A stretch of 33,419 bases of DNA from Sphingopyxis sp. LC363 (GCF_000756385.1 NZ_JNFC01000033.1:1-33419); one strand, 5' to 3'. Positions 9,532 to 19,062 are shown, counted from the first letter of the stretch. The notes: generated from the letters alone by a model not told the origin. Made by a program: numbers and translations.

Positions 9532-10305
9532 ATGCGTACTGGCGTGATCGCGAAGAAAATGGGGATGACCCGCCTGTTTCAGGACGACGGCCGCCATGTG
9601 CCCGTCACCGTCCTGAGCCTCGAAGGCTGCCAGGTCGTCTCCGTGCGCGATAAAGACCGCGACGGCTATGTGGCCGTTCAACTCGGTGCCGGTTCGGCCA
9701 AGGCGAAGAACGTCGCCAAGCCGCAGCGCGGCGCCTATGGCAAGGCCGAAGTCGAGCCCAAGGCGAAGCTCGTCGAATTCCGCGTCGCCGACGACGCGAC
9801 GCTCGACGTCGGCGCCGAACTGTCGGCCGACCACTTCGTCGCCGGCCAGATCGTCGACATCCAGGGCGTGACCCAGGGTAAGGGCTTTGCCGGTGCGATG
9901 AAGCGCTGGGGTTTCGGCGGTATGCGCGCGACCCACGGTGTTTCGATCAGCCACCGTGCGCATGGTTCGACCGGTAACCGCCAGGATCCGGGCCGCGTCT
10001 TCAAGAACAAGAAGATGGCCGGCCACATGGGCGCGCGCAACCGCACCCAGCAGAATCTCGAAATCGTCCGCACCGACGTCGAGCGCGGCCTTCTCTTCGT
10101 CAAGGGCTCGGTCCCTGGCTCGAAGGGCGGCTGGCTGCTCGTCCGCGATGCGGTGAAGCTGCCGCGTCACCCCGAAGCCCCCTACCCGGCGGGCATCAAG
10201 AGCGCGGCCAACAGCAACGAAGCCCCGGCTGACGCGCCGGTCGAAACGCCGGTCGAAGAAACCGTCGTCGACACCGCGGCGACCGACGGCGCACAGGAGT
10301 CCTGA
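9532..10305 (+). CDS. rplC: 50S ribosomal protein L3 with acidic C-terminal tail
   Basis: Protein of 257 aa starting [16 protein letters not shown], the L3 family N-terminus. The ATG at 9532 lies 7 nt after GAGGAG (9519-9524), so it is preferred over the ATG at 9526 and the TTG at 9517. L3 is an early 50S assembly protein whose central loop reaches the peptidyl-transferase centre; [17 protein letters not shown] is intact. The last ~30 residues form an Ala/Pro/Glu/Asp-rich tail (for example [11 protein letters not shown]), making it about 45 residues longer than E. coli L3. The ribosome site of rplD (AGGAG, 10295-10299) lies within its 3' end. Confidence 0.98.
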   Translation: MRTGVIAKKMGMTRLFQDDGRHVPVTVLSLEGCQVVSVRDKDRDGYVAVQLGAGSAKAKNVAKPQRGAYGKAEVEPKAKLVEFRVADDATLDVGAELSADHFVAGQIVDIQGVTQGKGFAGAMKRWGFGGMRATHGVSISHRAHGSTGNRQDPGRVFKNKKMAGHMGARNRTQQNLEIVRTDVERGLLFVKGSVPGSKGGWLLVRDAVKLPRHPEAPYPAGIKSAANSNEAPADAPVETPVEETVVDTAATDGAQES

Positions 10306-10307
10306 TC

Positions 10308-10949
10308 ATGAAGGTCAAGGTTCAGACCCTCGACGGCAAGGCCGGCACCGACATCGATCTTAACGACGACGTCTTTGGTGTCGACGCCCGCGCCGACATC
10401 CTGCACCGCGTCGTCGCCTGGCAGCTCGAAAAGCGCCGTGGTCCGGCTCGCGCCGCCCGCGAACGCAGCGATGTGTCGCGCACCGGCAAGAAGTTCGGTC
10501 GCCAGAAGGGCGGCGGTACCGCACGTCACGGCGATCGCAAGGCGCCGATCTTCATCGGCGGTGGCAAGGCGCACGGCCCGCGGGCTCGCACCTTCGGCCA
10601 CTCGCTCAACAAGAAGATCCGCACCCTCGGCCTGAAGATGGCGCTCAGCGACAAGGCGAAGGGCGGCAAGCTCGTCGTTCTCGACACGCTCGAGCTCAAG
10701 GACGCGAAGACCAAGGCGCTCGCCGGCAAGCTCGGCAAGATGGACCTCGGCAATCGCGCCCTCTTCATCGACGGTGACGCGGTGCACGAAAGCTTCGCCA
10801 TGGCTTCGGCCAACCTCATCGGTGTCGACGCGCTGCCCGCCATCGGTGCCAATGTCTATGACATCATCCGTGCCGACACGCTGGTCCTGACCCGCGCGGC
10901 GGTCGAAAAGCTGGAGGCCCGCTGCGCCCTCCCGGGAGGGACCAAGTAA
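10308..10949 (+). CDS. rplD: 50S ribosomal protein L4
   Basis: Protein of 213 aa with L4 hallmarks: the extended-loop segment around [19 protein letters not shown] and [11 protein letters not shown] lines the peptide exit tunnel. In E. coli L4 also binds the S10 leader to repress its own operon through transcription attenuation and translation. The ATG is 2 nt after the rplC stop, and the stop overlaps the rplW start by one base (TAATG). Confidence 0.98.
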   Translation: MKVKVQTLDGKAGTDIDLNDDVFGVDARADILHRVVAWQLEKRRGPARAARERSDVSRTGKKFGRQKGGGTARHGDRKAPIFIGGGKAHGPRARTFGHSLNKKIRTLGLKMALSDKAKGGKLVVLDTLELKDAKTKALAGKLGKMDLGNRALFIDGDAVHESFAMASANLIGVDALPAIGANVYDIIRADTLVLTRAAVEKLEARCALPGGTK

Positions 10950-11257
10950 TGGCTAAGGCAAAAACCATCGACGCGCGTCACTATGACGTGATCCTCGCTC
11001 CGGTGATCACCGAAAAGTCGACGCTGCTCAGCGAAAATGACGCGGTGGTGTTCAAGGTCGCGAACGACGCGACGAAGCCCGCCATCAAGGCCGCCGTCGA
11101 GGCGCTGTTCGATGTCAAGGTGCTCAGCGTGAACACGCTCGTCACCAAGGGCAAGACCAAGCGCTGGAAAGGCAAGCCCTACACCCGCAGCGACGTGAAG
11201 AAGGCGATCGTCCGCCTGGCCGAAGGCCAGTCGATCGACGTCACCACGGGCGTCTGA
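10949..11257 (+). CDS. rplW: 50S ribosomal protein L23
   Basis: Protein of 102 aa. L23 lies at the exit of the 50S tunnel and docks trigger factor and SRP. Family features include [14 protein letters not shown] near the N-terminus and the basic loop [20 protein letters not shown]. It overlaps rplD by one base and has a GGGAGGG ribosome site (10934-10940) inside rplD. Confidence 0.98.
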   Translation: MAKAKTIDARHYDVILAPVITEKSTLLSENDAVVFKVANDATKPAIKAAVEALFDVKVLSVNTLVTKGKTKRWKGKPYTRSDVKKAIVRLAEGQSIDVTTGV

Positions 11258-11278
11258 TTGTAGGAAGAGGCAGAGAAA

Positions 11279-12115
11279 ATGGCACTTAAATCCTATAATC
11301 CAACCAGCCCCGCGCAGCGCGGCCTGATCCTCGTCGACAAATCGTCGCTGTGGAAGGGCAAGCCCGTCAAGGCGCTGACCGAAGGCAAGCGCAAGACCGG
11401 TGGCCGCAACAACAAGGGCCATGTGACCTCGCGCGGTATCGCCGGCGGCCACAAGCAGAAGTACCGCTTCATCGACTTCAAGCGTCGCAAGTGGGACATG
11501 CCGGCCACCGTCGAGCGTCTGGAATATGACCCGAACCGCACGGCGTTCATCGCGCTCGTGAAATATGAAGACGGCGAGCTCGCCTACATCCTCGCGCCGC
11601 AGCGCCTGGGTGTCGGCGACACCGTCGTCGCGGGCAAGAAGACCGACGTGAAGCCGGGCAATGCGATGGAATTGTCGCAGATGCCGGTCGGCACGATCGT
11701 CCACAATATCGAGATGAAGCCGGGCAAGGGTGGCCAGATCGCCCGTTCGGCTGGCACCTATGCGCAGGTCGTCGGTCGTGACCGCGGCCTCGTCATCGTG
11801 CGTCTCGGTTCGGGCGAACAGCGTTACATCCGCGGCGAGTGCATGGGCACGGTCGGTGCGGTGTCGAACCCCGACAACCAGAACACCAACCTGGGCAAGG
11901 CCGGCCGCAACCGCTGGCTCGGCAAGCGTCCGCTGACTCGCGGTGTCGCGAAGAACCCGGTCGACCACCCGCACGGCGGTGGTGAAGGCCGCACCTCGGG
12001 TGGCCGTCATCCGGTGACCCCGTGGGGCAAGCCGACCAAGGGTGCTCGTACCCGTCACAACAAGTCGACCGACAAGATGATCATCCGGTCGCGTCACGCG
12101 AAGAAGAAGAGGTAA
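11279..12115 (+). CDS. rplB: 50S ribosomal protein L2
   Basis: Protein of 278 aa, normal for L2, a core 50S protein needed for subunit joining and peptidyl transfer. The C-terminal motif [17 protein letters not shown] carries the conserved His of the peptidyl-transferase region. The start [15 protein letters not shown] follows the purine-rich AGGAAGAGGCAGAG. It is 21 nt after rplW and 3 nt before rpsS. Confidence 0.99.
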   Translation: MALKSYNPTSPAQRGLILVDKSSLWKGKPVKALTEGKRKTGGRNNKGHVTSRGIAGGHKQKYRFIDFKRRKWDMPATVERLEYDPNRTAFIALVKYEDGELAYILAPQRLGVGDTVVAGKKTDVKPGNAMELSQMPVGTIVHNIEMKPGKGGQIARSAGTYAQVVGRDRGLVIVRLGSGEQRYIRGECMGTVGAVSNPDNQNTNLGKAGRNRWLGKRPLTRGVAKNPVDHPHGGGEGRTSGGRHPVTPWGKPTKGARTRHNKSTDKMIIRSRHAKKKR

Positions 12116-12118
12116 GCC

Positions 12119-12394
12119 ATGGCTCGCTCGGTCTGGAAGGGTCCGTTCGTGGACCTCCATCTCCTCAAGAAAGCCGAAACGGCCCAGGACGGCGGCAGCT
12201 CTGCCCCGATCAAGACCTGGTCGCGCCGGTCCACCATCCTGCCGCAGTTCGTCGGGCTGACCTTCAATGTCTACAACGGCCGCAAGTTCGTGCCGGTGTC
12301 GGTCAATGAAGACATGGTCGGCATGAAGCTGGGTGAATTCGCGCCGACGCGCTTCTTCCCCGGCCACGCGGCTGACAAGAAGGGCAAACGCTAA
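12119..12394 (+). CDS. rpsS: 30S ribosomal protein S19
   Basis: Protein of 91 aa starting [18 protein letters not shown], with the conserved [15 protein letters not shown] and [20 protein letters not shown]19 forms a head complex with S13 near the A-site tRNA. GAGGT (12109-12113) overlaps the rplB stop as ribosome site. The stop overlaps the rplV start (TAATG). Confidence 0.98.
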   Translation: MARSVWKGPFVDLHLLKKAETAQDGGSSAPIKTWSRRSTILPQFVGLTFNVYNGRKFVPVSVNEDMVGMKLGEFAPTRFFPGHAADKKGKR

Positions 12395-12774
12395 TGGGCA
12401 AGGAAAAGTCCCCCCGCCGCGTTGCGGACAATGAGGCGCTCTCGGTCGGCACGCAGATTCGCGGCTCGGCGCAGAAGCTGAACCTCGTTGCCGCGCTGAT
12501 CCGCGGCCGCAAGGTCGAAGACGCGATGAACGTCCTCGCTTTCTCGAAGAAGGCGATGGCCGTCGACGTGCGCAAGGTTCTCGCCAGCGCCGTCGCCAAC
12601 GCGGAAAACAACCACAACCTCGACGTCGACGCGCTCGTCGTCAAGGAAGCGAGCGTCGGCAAGTCGCTCTCGATGAAGCGCTGGCATGCGCGTGGCCGCG
12701 GCAAGTCGACCCGGATCGTCAAGCCGTTCAGCCGCATCCGCATCGTCGTGCGCGAACAGGAAGAAGAGGCGTAA
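12394..12774 (+). CDS. rplV: 50S ribosomal protein L22
   Basis: Protein of 126 aa. L22 lines the exit tunnel together with L4; its beta-hairpin tip lies in the segment [17 protein letters not shown]. It is slightly longer than E. coli L22 (110 aa) at the N-terminus, as in other alphaproteobacteria. It overlaps rpsS by one base, with AAGAAGGG (12377-12384) as ribosome site. Confidence 0.98.
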   Translation: MGKEKSPRRVADNEALSVGTQIRGSAQKLNLVAALIRGRKVEDAMNVLAFSKKAMAVDVRKVLASAVANAENNHNLDVDALVVKEASVGKSLSMKRWHARGRGKSTRIVKPFSRIRIVVREQEEEA

Positions 12775-12775
12775 G

Positions 12776-13483
12776 ATGGGCCAGAAGAGCAATCCGATCG
12801 GCCTGCGCCTGCAGGTCAACCGCACCTGGGACAGCCGCTGGTTCGCCGAAGGCCAGGACTATGGCCGCATGCTTGTCGAGGATCTGAAGATCCGCAAGTT
12901 CGTGTTCAAGCACCTGCCGCAGGCCGCGATCTCGAAGGTCGTGATCGAGCGTCCGGCGAAGCTGTGCCGCGTGTCGATCTATGCCGCCCGCCCGGGCGTC
13001 ATCATCGGCAAGAAGGGCGCGGACATCGAAAAGCTGCGCAAGAAGCTGGGTGAGATGACGGGCAGCGACGTGTCGCTGAACATCGTCGAAATCCGCAAGC
13101 CCGAAGTCGACGCCAAGCTCGTCGGCCAGGGCATTGCCGACCAGCTCGAACGCCGCGTCGCGTTCCGCCGCGCCATGAAGCGCGCCGTTCAGTCGGCGAT
13201 GCGTCTCGGCGCCGAGGGCATCCGCATCAACTGCGCCGGCCGTCTCGGCGGCGCGGAAATCGCGCGCACCGAATGGTATCGCGAAGGCCGGGTGCCGCTG
13301 CACACGCTGCGCGCCAATGTCGACTATGCCGAGGCCGAAGCGCACACCGCTTACGGTGTCTGCGGCATCAAGGTCTGGATTTTCAAGGGCGAGATCCTTG
13401 GTCACGACCCGATGGCGACCGACCGTCTGATGCTCGATGCGCAGACGACCGGTGTCCGTCCGGCCCGTGAAGATCGCCGCTAA
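12776..13483 (+). CDS. rpsC: 30S ribosomal protein S3
   Basis: Protein of 235 aa starting [20 protein letters not shown]. It contains the KH domain ([19 protein letters not shown]) and the C-terminal domain at the mRNA entry channel, where S3, S4 and S5 form the helicase site. The ATG lies one base after the rplV stop; the open frame upstream of it only overlaps rplV. No anomalies were seen. Confidence 0.98.
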   Translation: MGQKSNPIGLRLQVNRTWDSRWFAEGQDYGRMLVEDLKIRKFVFKHLPQAAISKVVIERPAKLCRVSIYAARPGVIIGKKGADIEKLRKKLGEMTGSDVSLNIVEIRKPEVDAKLVGQGIADQLERRVAFRRAMKRAVQSAMRLGAEGIRINCAGRLGGAEIARTEWYREGRVPLHTLRANVDYAEAEAHTAYGVCGIKVWIFKGEILGHDPMATDRLMLDAQTTGVRPAREDRR

Positions 13484-13494
13484 GGACTGCTGAC

Positions 13495-13926
13495 ATGCTG
13501 CAACCGAAAAAAACCAAGTTCCGCAAGGCCTTCAAGGGCCGCATCCATGGCAATGCCAAGGGCGGTACCAGCCTGAACTTCGGCTCCTACGGGCTGAAGG
13601 CGATGGAACCCGAGCGCATCACCGCGCGCCAGATCGAGGCGGCTCGCCGCGCGATCAGCCGCGCGATCAAGCGTCAGGGCCGTTTGTGGATCCGCATCTT
13701 CCCCGACGTCCCTGTGTCGTCGAAGCCTGCCGAAGTCCGTATGGGTAAGGGCAAGGGTTCGCCGGAATTCTGGGCCGCGCGCGTGAAGCCGGGCCGCATC
13801 CTGTTCGAACTCGACGGCGTTCCCGGCCCCGTGGCCGCGCTGGCGTTCGAACGCGCCGCGATGAAGCTGCCGATCAAGACGAAGGTGATCGCCCGCCTCG
13901 GCGACACCTCGCACCTGGAGGGTTAA
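13495..13926 (+). CDS. rplP: 50S ribosomal protein L16
   Basis: Protein of 143 aa starting [20 protein letters not shown]16 organises the A-site tRNA elbow region of the 50S subunit. The conserved [19 protein letters not shown] is present. AAGGA overlapping the rpsC stop (13482-13486) serves as ribosome site. Confidence 0.98.
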   Translation: MLQPKKTKFRKAFKGRIHGNAKGGTSLNFGSYGLKAMEPERITARQIEAARRAISRAIKRQGRLWIRIFPDVPVSSKPAEVRMGKGKGSPEFWAARVKPGRILFELDGVPGPVAALAFERAAMKLPIKTKVIARLGDTSHLEG

Positions 13927-13930
13927 GGAC

Positions 13931-14134
13931 ATGGCCAAGACCGAAGATTTCAAGGCCAAGACCGACGACCAGCTCGCCGAACAGCTTGGCGAACTGAAGC
14001 GCGAGGCGTTCAACCTCCGCTTCCAGGCGGCCACCGGCCAGCTTGAAAAGGCCTCGCGCGTCAAGGAAGTGCGGCGCTCGATCGCCCGCATCAAGACGCA
14101 GCAGACCGAGCGCGCGCGCTCGGCCGCGAAGTAA
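13931..14134 (+). CDS. rpmC: 50S ribosomal protein L29
   Basis: Protein of 67 aa with the L29 two-helix pattern and the conserved [18 protein letters not shown] segment. It sits next to L23 at the tunnel exit. It starts 4 nt after rplP with AAGGA directly before the ATG, and its stop overlaps the rpsQ ribosome site. Confidence 0.97.
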   Translation: MAKTEDFKAKTDDQLAEQLGELKREAFNLRFQAATGQLEKASRVKEVRRSIARIKTQQTERARSAAK

Positions 14135-14145
14135 GGAGACTATCG

Positions 14146-14436
14146 ATGCCGAAGCGCATTCTGACCGGCACGGTGGTGTCCGACAAGGGCGACAAGACCG
14201 TCGTGGTGAAGGTCGAACGGAAGGTGAAGCACCCTCTGTACGGCAAGATCATCCGCCGCTCGAAAAAGTATCACGCCCACGATGAAGACAACGCCATCAA
14301 GGCTGGCGAAACCGTCCGCATCGAGGAAACGAAGCCGATTTCGAAGCTGAAGACCTGGAAAGTGCTCGACAAGGTCGACACCCACAGCAAGCCCAAGGGC
14401 GCCGCTCCGGCTGCTCCCGCCGCGGCCGAAGGCTAA
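14146..14436 (+). CDS. rpsQ: 30S ribosomal protein S17
   Basis: Protein of 96 aa with the S17 OB-fold motifs [18 protein letters not shown] and KYHAHDEDN. It is a primary 16S-binding protein of the 30S body. The last ~15 residues are an Ala/Pro-rich tail ([13 protein letters not shown]) beyond the E. coli length of 84. AAGGAG at 14133-14138 is the ribosome site. It is the last gene of the S10 block; a 58-nt gap with a small CCGGG/CCCGG hairpin (14454-14467) separates it from rplN. Confidence 0.97.
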   Translation: MPKRILTGTVVSDKGDKTVVVKVERKVKHPLYGKIIRRSKKYHAHDEDNAIKAGETVRIEETKPISKLKTWKVLDKVDTHSKPKGAAPAAPAAAEG

Positions 14437-14494
14437 AGAGTTTCACGGAACCGCCGGGGCATCCCGGTAGGCCAAGGAAGAAGGAAGTGCATCG

Positions 14495-14863
14495 ATGATT
14501 CAGATGCAGTCACAATTGGAAGTCGCCGACAACAGCGGCGCGAAGCGCGTCCAGTGCATCAAGGTGCTCGGCGGCTCGAAGCGTCGCACCGCCGGCGTCG
14601 GCGACGTGATCGTCGTGTCGATCAAGGAAGCGCAGCCGCGCGGCAAGGTGAAGAAGGGCGACGTGCATCGCGCCGTCATCGTCCGCACCGCGAAGGATGT
14701 GCGCCGCGCCGATGGCTCGGTGATCCGTTTCGACAGCAACGCCGCCGTGCTCGTCAACAAGAATGAAGAGCCGATCGGCACGCGTATCTTCGGCCCCGTC
14801 GTCCGCGAACTGCGCGGCCGCGGCTATATGAAGATCATCAGCCTGGCGCCGGAGGTGCTCTGA
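14495..14863 (+). CDS. rplN: 50S ribosomal protein L14
   Basis: Protein of 122 aa, standard for L14, starting [18 protein letters not shown]14 contacts the 30S subunit in an intersubunit bridge and is the binding site of the silencing factor RsfS. Conserved [15 protein letters not shown] and [11 protein letters not shown] are present. The ribosome site is in the purine-rich AAGGAAGAAGGAAG before the start. It is the first gene of the spc block. Confidence 0.98.
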   Translation: MIQMQSQLEVADNSGAKRVQCIKVLGGSKRRTAGVGDVIVVSIKEAQPRGKVKKGDVHRAVIVRTAKDVRRADGSVIRFDSNAAVLVNKNEEPIGTRIFGPVVRELRGRGYMKIISLAPEVL

Positions 14864-14865
14864 CC

Positions 14866-15183
14866 ATGGCGAACAAGATCAAGAAGGGCGACACGGTCGT
14901 CATCCTGTCCGGCAAGGACAAGGGCAAGACCGGCGAAGTGACGCAGAGCCTGCCGAAGGACGGCAAGGTCGTCGTCGCGGGCGTCAACGTCATCACGCGC
15001 CACCGCAAGCCGAGCCAGACCAACCCGCAGGGCGGTCTCGAGCGCAAGGAAGCGCCGCTGTTCGCAAGCAAGGTTGCGCTCGCCGATCCCAAGACCGGCA
15101 AGCCGACGCGCGTTCGTTTTGAAACCAAGGACGGCAAGAAGGTCCGCGTGGCCGTGAAGTCCGGGGAGACGATCAATGGCTGA
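14866..15183 (+). CDS. rplX: 50S ribosomal protein L24
   Basis: Protein of 105 aa with a KOW motif at the N-terminus ([20 protein letters not shown]). It starts 50S assembly and lies near the tunnel exit. GGAGGT at 14851-14856 is a strong ribosome site inside rplN. The 3' end overlaps the start of rplE by 8 nt, suggesting translational coupling. Confidence 0.98.
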   Translation: MANKIKKGDTVVILSGKDKGKTGEVTQSLPKDGKVVVAGVNVITRHRKPSQTNPQGGLERKEAPLFASKVALADPKTGKPTRVRFETKDGKKVRVAVKSGETING

Positions 15184-15754
15184 CAATTACACCCCGCGCA
15201 TGCGCAAGCGCTACGACGATGTGATCGTCAAGGCGATGACCGAGAAGTTCGGTTACAAGAATGCGATGGAAGTGCCGAAGATCGAAAAGATCACGCTCAA
15301 CATGGGCGTCGGCGAAGCCACGCAGGACAAGAAGAAGGTCGAAGCGGCCGCTGCCGAGATGGAACTCATCGCCGGCCAGAAGCCCGTCGTGACCAAGGCG
15401 AAGAAGTCGATCGCGCAGTTCAAGCTGCGCGAAGGCATGCCGATCGGCTGCAAGGTCACCCTGCGCCGCGAACGCATGTATGAATTCCTCGATCGCCTGA
15501 TCACGATCGCCATGCCGCGCATCCGCGACTTCCGCGGCGTGTCGGCGACCAGCTTCGACGGCCGTGGCAACTATGCCATGGGCCTGAAAGAGCAGATCAT
15601 CTTCCCCGAGATCAACTATGACCGCATCGACCAGGTGCGCGGCATGGACGTGATCGTCACCACCACCGCCCGTACGGACGAAGAAGCCCGCGAACTGCTC
15701 AAGCTGTTCGGCTTCCCCTTCCCGATCGAAGCGCAGGAAAAGGAAGCCGCCTGA
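15176..15754 (+). CDS. rplE: 50S ribosomal protein L5
   Basis: Protein of 192 aa with L5 motifs [25 protein letters not shown] and [18 protein letters not shown]5 binds 5S rRNA and contacts P-site tRNA and S13. It overlaps rplX by 8 nt; GGGGAG (15163-15168) is the ribosome site. About 10 residues longer than E. coli L5 at the N-terminus. Confidence 0.98.
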   Translation: MADNYTPRMRKRYDDVIVKAMTEKFGYKNAMEVPKIEKITLNMGVGEATQDKKKVEAAAAEMELIAGQKPVVTKAKKSIAQFKLREGMPIGCKVTLRRERMYEFLDRLITIAMPRIRDFRGVSATSFDGRGNYAMGLKEQIIFPEINYDRIDQVRGMDVIVTTTARTDEEARELLKLFGFPFPIEAQEKEAA

Positions 15755-15773
15755 TCCTTCGGGACCAGGCAGG

Positions 15774-15793
15774 CTCTTTCAAGAAGGAAAGAG
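15774..15793 (+). promoter_or_regulatory. hairpin overlapping the rpsN ribosome site
   Basis: CTCTTTC (15774-15780) pairs with GAAAGAG (15787-15793) around a 6-nt loop. The 3' arm and loop hold AAGGAA (15784-15789), the likely Shine-Dalgarno of rpsN. The fold could lower rpsN initiation unless ribosomes arriving from rplE open it. Stability is modest. Confidence 0.35.
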
Positions 15794-15803
15794 AACTTAA
15801 GTC

Positions 15804-16109
15804 ATGGCGAAACTGAGTTCGGTAAACAAGAACGAGCGTCGCAAGCAGCTGGTGAAGAAATATGCCGGCCGTTACGCGAAGCTGAAGGCGATTGCGGCGG
15901 ACACGTCGCTCGACGATGGCGAGCGTCTGATCGCGCGCCTCAAGATGGCGGAAATCCCGCGCAATGGTAACCCGACCCGCATCCGCAACCGGTGCGAGCT
16001 GACGGGCCGCCCGCGCGCCTATTATCGCAAATTCCGGCTGTGCCGTATCCAGCTCCGCGATCTGGCCAACAAGGGCCTGATCCCCGGTGTTGTGAAGTCG
16101 AGCTGGTAA
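15804..16109 (+). CDS. rpsN: 30S ribosomal protein S14 (zinc-free long form)
   Basis: Protein of 101 aa, the long C-minus form without the two CxxC zinc pairs. Conserved [20 protein letters not shown] and the C-terminal PGVVKSSW are present. S14 is a late-binding head protein of the 30S subunit. It follows rplE by 49 nt. Confidence 0.98.
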   Translation: MAKLSSVNKNERRKQLVKKYAGRYAKLKAIAADTSLDDGERLIARLKMAEIPRNGNPTRIRNRCELTGRPRAYYRKFRLCRIQLRDLANKGLIPGVVKSSW

Positions 16110-16121
16110 GGGACTGACAAG

Positions 16122-16526
16122 ATGGCAATGACCGATCCCCTGGGTGATATGCTCACCCGCATCCGCAACGGCCAGCAGGCGAAGAAGGACAGCGTCCTGA
16201 CTCCCGCCTCGACCCTGCGCGTCCGCGTTCTCGATGTTCTCCAGCGCGAAGGCTATATCCGCGGTTACAGCGAAGAAGCACTGGGTGCCAAGGGCCAGCA
16301 CAAGGGCATCCGCATCGAGCTCAAATATTTCGAAGGCCAGCCGGCGATCCGCCACGTGGCCCGCGTCTCGAAGCCGGGCCGCCGCATCTATTCGGGCTCG
16401 AAAGAGCTGCCGATCGTGCGCAACGGCCTTGGCATCACCATCGTGTCGACCCCGCGCGGCGTTCTCTCGGACGCCGAAGCCCGCGAGCATAATGTCGGCG
16501 GCGAAGTGCTGGCGGAGGTGTTCTGA
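16122..16526 (+). CDS. rpsH: 30S ribosomal protein S8
   Basis: Protein of 134 aa starting [18 protein letters not shown]. The ATG at 16122 is 8 nt after AAGGGA (16108-16113); a second in-frame ATG at 16128 would shorten it by two residues. The C-terminal rRNA-binding motif [15 protein letters not shown] (here [15 protein letters not shown]) is intact. S8 is a primary 16S binder and in E. coli the spc operon repressor. Its stop overlaps the rplF start (TGATG). Confidence 0.98.
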   Translation: MAMTDPLGDMLTRIRNGQQAKKDSVLTPASTLRVRVLDVLQREGYIRGYSEEALGAKGQHKGIRIELKYFEGQPAIRHVARVSKPGRRIYSGSKELPIVRNGLGITIVSTPRGVLSDAEAREHNVGGEVLAEVF

Positions 16527-17059
16527 TGTCGCGCATTGGTAAAAAGGCAGTAGCGATCCCCGGCGGCGTCACCGCCGCGATCGACGGCGGTCAGCTGTCG
16601 GTCAAGGGTCCGAAGGGCACGCTCGCGATGCCGCTGTCCGACCTCATCAAATATGAAGTCGGCGAAGGCAGCATCTCGGTGCAGCCCGCGAACGACACCC
16701 GCGAAGCCCGCGCCTTCTGGGGCATGCAGCGCACGCTGGTCCAGAACCTGATCACGGGCGTGACCGAAGGCTTCACCAAGGTGCTCGAAATCACCGGTGT
16801 CGGCTATCGTGCCAACGCACAGGGCAAGAATCTGAAGCTGCAGCTCGGCTACAGCCACGATGTCGATTTCGCGGTGCCCGAGGGTATCGAGATCAAGACG
16901 CCGGACAATACGACGATCGAGATCAACGGTATCGACAAGCAGAAGGTCGGCCAGGTCGCGGCGGAAATCCGCCGTTGGCGCAAGCCCGAACCCTATAAGG
17001 GCAAGGGCATCAAATATCGCGGCGAGTACATCTTCCGCAAAGAAGGCAAGAAGAAGTAA
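16526..17059 (+). CDS. rplF: 50S ribosomal protein L6
   Basis: Protein of 177 aa, the usual L6 length, starting [15 protein letters not shown], with the C-terminal motif [20 protein letters not shown] near the sarcin-ricin loop contact. It overlaps rpsH by one base; GGAGGT (16514-16519) is the ribosome site. Confidence 0.98.
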   Translation: MSRIGKKAVAIPGGVTAAIDGGQLSVKGPKGTLAMPLSDLIKYEVGEGSISVQPANDTREARAFWGMQRTLVQNLITGVTEGFTKVLEITGVGYRANAQGKNLKLQLGYSHDVDFAVPEGIEIKTPDNTTIEINGIDKQKVGQVAAEIRRWRKPEPYKGKGIKYRGEYIFRKEGKKK

Positions 17060-17062
17060 GCC

Positions 17063-17416
17063 ATGGCACATCTTACCCCTTTCCAGAAACGCCGTCAGCG
17101 CGTTCGTACCGCCCTCCGTCAGCGCGCCGCTGGCCGTGCCCGCCTGTCGGTGCACCGTTCGGGCCGTCACATCTATGCGCAGCTCATCGATGACGCTGCC
17201 GGGCAGACGCTGGCTTCGGCCTCGACGCTCGACAAGGATGTCCGCGGCAAGACCGGCGCGACCACCGCGGCGGCTGCCGACGTCGGCAAGCGCCTCGCCG
17301 CTGCCGCCAAGAAGGCGGGCGTGACGCAGGTCGTGTTCGACCGTGGCGGCTTCCTGTTCCACGGGCGCATCAAGGCGCTGGCCGACGCGGCTCGCGAAGG
17401 CGGATTGGAGTTCTAA
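17063..17416 (+). CDS. rplR: 50S ribosomal protein L18
   Basis: Protein of 117 aa with the basic N-terminus typical of L18 ([14 protein letters not shown]) and the conserved [14 protein letters not shown] and [22 protein letters not shown]18 binds 5S rRNA with L5 and L25. It starts 3 nt after rplF and ends 2 nt before rpsE. Confidence 0.98.
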   Translation: MAHLTPFQKRRQRVRTALRQRAAGRARLSVHRSGRHIYAQLIDDAAGQTLASASTLDKDVRGKTGATTAAAADVGKRLAAAAKKAGVTQVVFDRGGFLFHGRIKALADAAREGGLEF

Positions 17417-17418
17417 TC

Positions 17419-18117
17419 ATGGCAGACGAAATTCAGAACGCCGAAGGCGCTCCCGAAGCAGCCCCGACCGAAGGCCAGGCTCCGCGCCGCGGCCGTGGCG
17501 GCGGCCGCGATGGCGGTCGTGGTGGACGTGACGGTGGCCGTGGCCGCCGCGACGACCGCCGCCCGCGCGACGAGGATGGCGGCGAAGAGCTGATTGAAAA
17601 GCTCGTCCACATCAACCGCGTTTCGAAGACCGTGAAGGGCGGCAAGCGCTTCGGTTTCGCCGCGCTCGTCGTCGTCGGCGACGGCAAGGGCCGCGCCGGT
17701 TTCGGTCATGGCAAGGCGCGCGAAGTGCCCGAAGCCATTTCGAAAGCGACCGCTGCCGCGAAGAAGGCGATGATCCGCGTTCCGCTGCGCGACGGCCGCA
17801 CGCTCCACCACGATGGCCGCGGTGTGTTCGGCGCGGGCAATGTGACGCTGCGTTCGGCGCCCGCCGGTACCGGCATCATCGCCGGTGGCCCGATGCGCGC
17901 CGTGTTCGAATCGCTGGGCGTCGCCGATGTGGTGACCAAGTCGGTCGGCACCTCGAACCCCTATAACATGATCCGCGCGACCTTCGAGGCGCTCGGCGAA
18001 CAGACCAGCCCGAAGTCGGTCGCGCAGCGTCGCGGCAAGAAGGTTTCGGACCTGATCAAGCGTGGCGGCGCGTCCGACCGCGCAGCCGAGGCGGAAGCCG
18101 CGGCGGTGACGGAGTAA
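17419..18117 (+). CDS. rpsE: 30S ribosomal protein S5 with RGG-rich N-terminal extension
   Basis: Protein of 232 aa against about 166 in E. coli. The first ~55 residues are an acidic/Ala-Pro stretch followed by Arg/Gly/Asp repeats ([20 protein letters not shown], about residues 24-43), then [19 protein letters not shown] begins the normal S5 core. The core holds the spectinomycin-site loop [11 protein letters not shown] and the conserved [19 protein letters not shown] [15 protein letters not shown]5 acts in decoding accuracy and mRNA unwinding at the entry channel. The extension lies at the solvent/mRNA-entry side and may bind RNA; that is inference from RGG composition. The C-terminus also carries an Ala/Glu-rich tail. 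Confidence 0.97.
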   Translation: MADEIQNAEGAPEAAPTEGQAPRRGRGGGRDGGRGGRDGGRGRRDDRRPRDEDGGEELIEKLVHINRVSKTVKGGKRFGFAALVVVGDGKGRAGFGHGKAREVPEAISKATAAAKKAMIRVPLRDGRTLHHDGRGVFGAGNVTLRSAPAGTGIIAGGPMRAVFESLGVADVVTKSVGTSNPYNMIRATFEALGEQTSPKSVAQRRGKKVSDLIKRGGASDRAAEAEAAAVTE

Positions 18118-18121
18118 GACC

Positions 18122-18307
18122 ATGGCCGACAAGAAGATCAAGATCCGCCAGATCGGTTCGCCGATCCGTCGTCCCAAGAGCCAGCGTGCGATTCTGACCG
18201 GCCTCGGCCTGGGCAAGATGCACCGCGAGGTCGAACTGGTCGACACCCCGGAAGTGCGCGGCATGATCCGCAAGCTTCCGCACATGGTGGAAGTCGTCGA
18301 GGGCTGA
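18122..18307 (+). CDS. rpmD: 50S ribosomal protein L30
   Basis: Protein of 61 aa with the L30 pattern [17 protein letters not shown] and [16 protein letters not shown]. It starts 4 nt after rpsE (CGGAG upstream). Normally rplO would follow directly; here a DUF1737 gene is inserted 5 nt downstream. Confidence 0.97.
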   Translation: MADKKIKIRQIGSPIRRPKSQRAILTGLGLGKMHREVELVDTPEVRGMIRKLPHMVEVVEG

Positions 18308-18312
18308 AGCCG

Positions 18313-18519
18313 GTGAAACTCTATCGCCTGTTGACCGGTCCCGACGACAGCGCCTTTTGCGCGCGGGTCGAGGGACTGCTCAACCGGGGATGGCAGCTTC
18401 ACGGCAGCCCCTCGATCACCAGTGTCGATGGCCGCGGCTATGTCGCCCAGGCCATCGTGATGGAAAAGGCCGGGCCCTATCCCGGCTTTCAGCCGTCGAG
18501 TGAAATCGAACCGGACTGA
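18313..18519 (+). CDS. DUF1737 domain protein inside the spc operon
   Basis: Small protein of 68 aa with a GTG start at 18313, following GAGGG (18298-18302). YRLLTGPDDSAFCARV, LLNRGWQLHGSPSIT and YVAQAIVME match the DUF1737 family as I recall it: one compact domain, no signal peptide or membrane segment. Function is unknown. It is 5 nt after rpmD and 44 nt before rplO and so must be co-transcribed with ribosomal protein genes. The C-terminal ~15 residues (GPYPGFQPSSEIEPD) extend beyond the domain. Codon use is like the neighbours in GC but with less of the strong ribosomal-gene bias. Confidence 0.82.
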   Translation: MKLYRLLTGPDDSAFCARVEGLLNRGWQLHGSPSITSVDGRGYVAQAIVMEKAGPYPGFQPSSEIEPD

Positions 18520-18563
18520 AGCGTTTCGGTCCATAGCGCGAACACAGCGAAAGCGAGTGCAAC

Positions 18564-19055
18564 ATGACTATCAAGCTTAACGAACTTCGTGACAACAACG
18601 GCGCCCGCAAGGGCCGCATGCGCGTCGGACGCGGCATCGGCTCGGGCAAGGGCAAGACCGCCGGCCGCGGCCAGAAGGGCCAGAAGGCGCGCAGCGGCGT
18701 CGCGATCAACGGCTTCGAGGGCGGCCAGATGCCGCTCCACATGCGCATCCCGAAGCGCGGTTTCAACAACATCTTCGCGAAGGACTTCGCGATCGTGAAT
18801 CTGGGCCAGATCCAGAAGCTGATCGACGAAAAGAAGCTCGACGCCAAGAAGACCGTCGATCACGCCGCGCTCAAGGCCGCTGGCGTCGCGCGCGGCGGCA
18901 AGGACGGCGTCCGCCTCCTCGCCAAGGGCGAACTGACCGCGAAGGTCAGCTTCGCGGTCGCCGGCGCGTCGAAGGGCGCGATCGAAGCGGTCGAAAAGGC
19001 CGGCGGCAAGGTCGAGCTGCCCGCAGCTCCGGCCGAAGAAGCCAAGGCTGAATGA
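18564..19055 (+). CDS. rplO: 50S ribosomal protein L15
   Basis: Protein of 163 aa with the Gly-rich basic N-terminus of L15 ([20 protein letters not shown]) and the C-terminal domain [21 protein letters not shown]. It is about 20 residues longer than E. coli L15, mostly an Ala/Glu tail. No strong Shine-Dalgarno is seen before the ATG. A terminator-like hairpin follows 8 nt after its stop. Confidence 0.98.
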   Translation: MTIKLNELRDNNGARKGRMRVGRGIGSGKGKTAGRGQKGQKARSGVAINGFEGGQMPLHMRIPKRGFNNIFAKDFAIVNLGQIQKLIDEKKLDAKKTVDHAALKAAGVARGGKDGVRLLAKGELTAKVSFAVAGASKGAIEAVEKAGGKVELPAAPAEEAKAE

Positions 19056-19062
19056 CTTTGGC

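Noticed and set aside
10856..12367. 503-aa open frame on the - strand opposite rplW-rplB
   Set aside because: Antisense to three ribosomal protein genes and of shadow composition.
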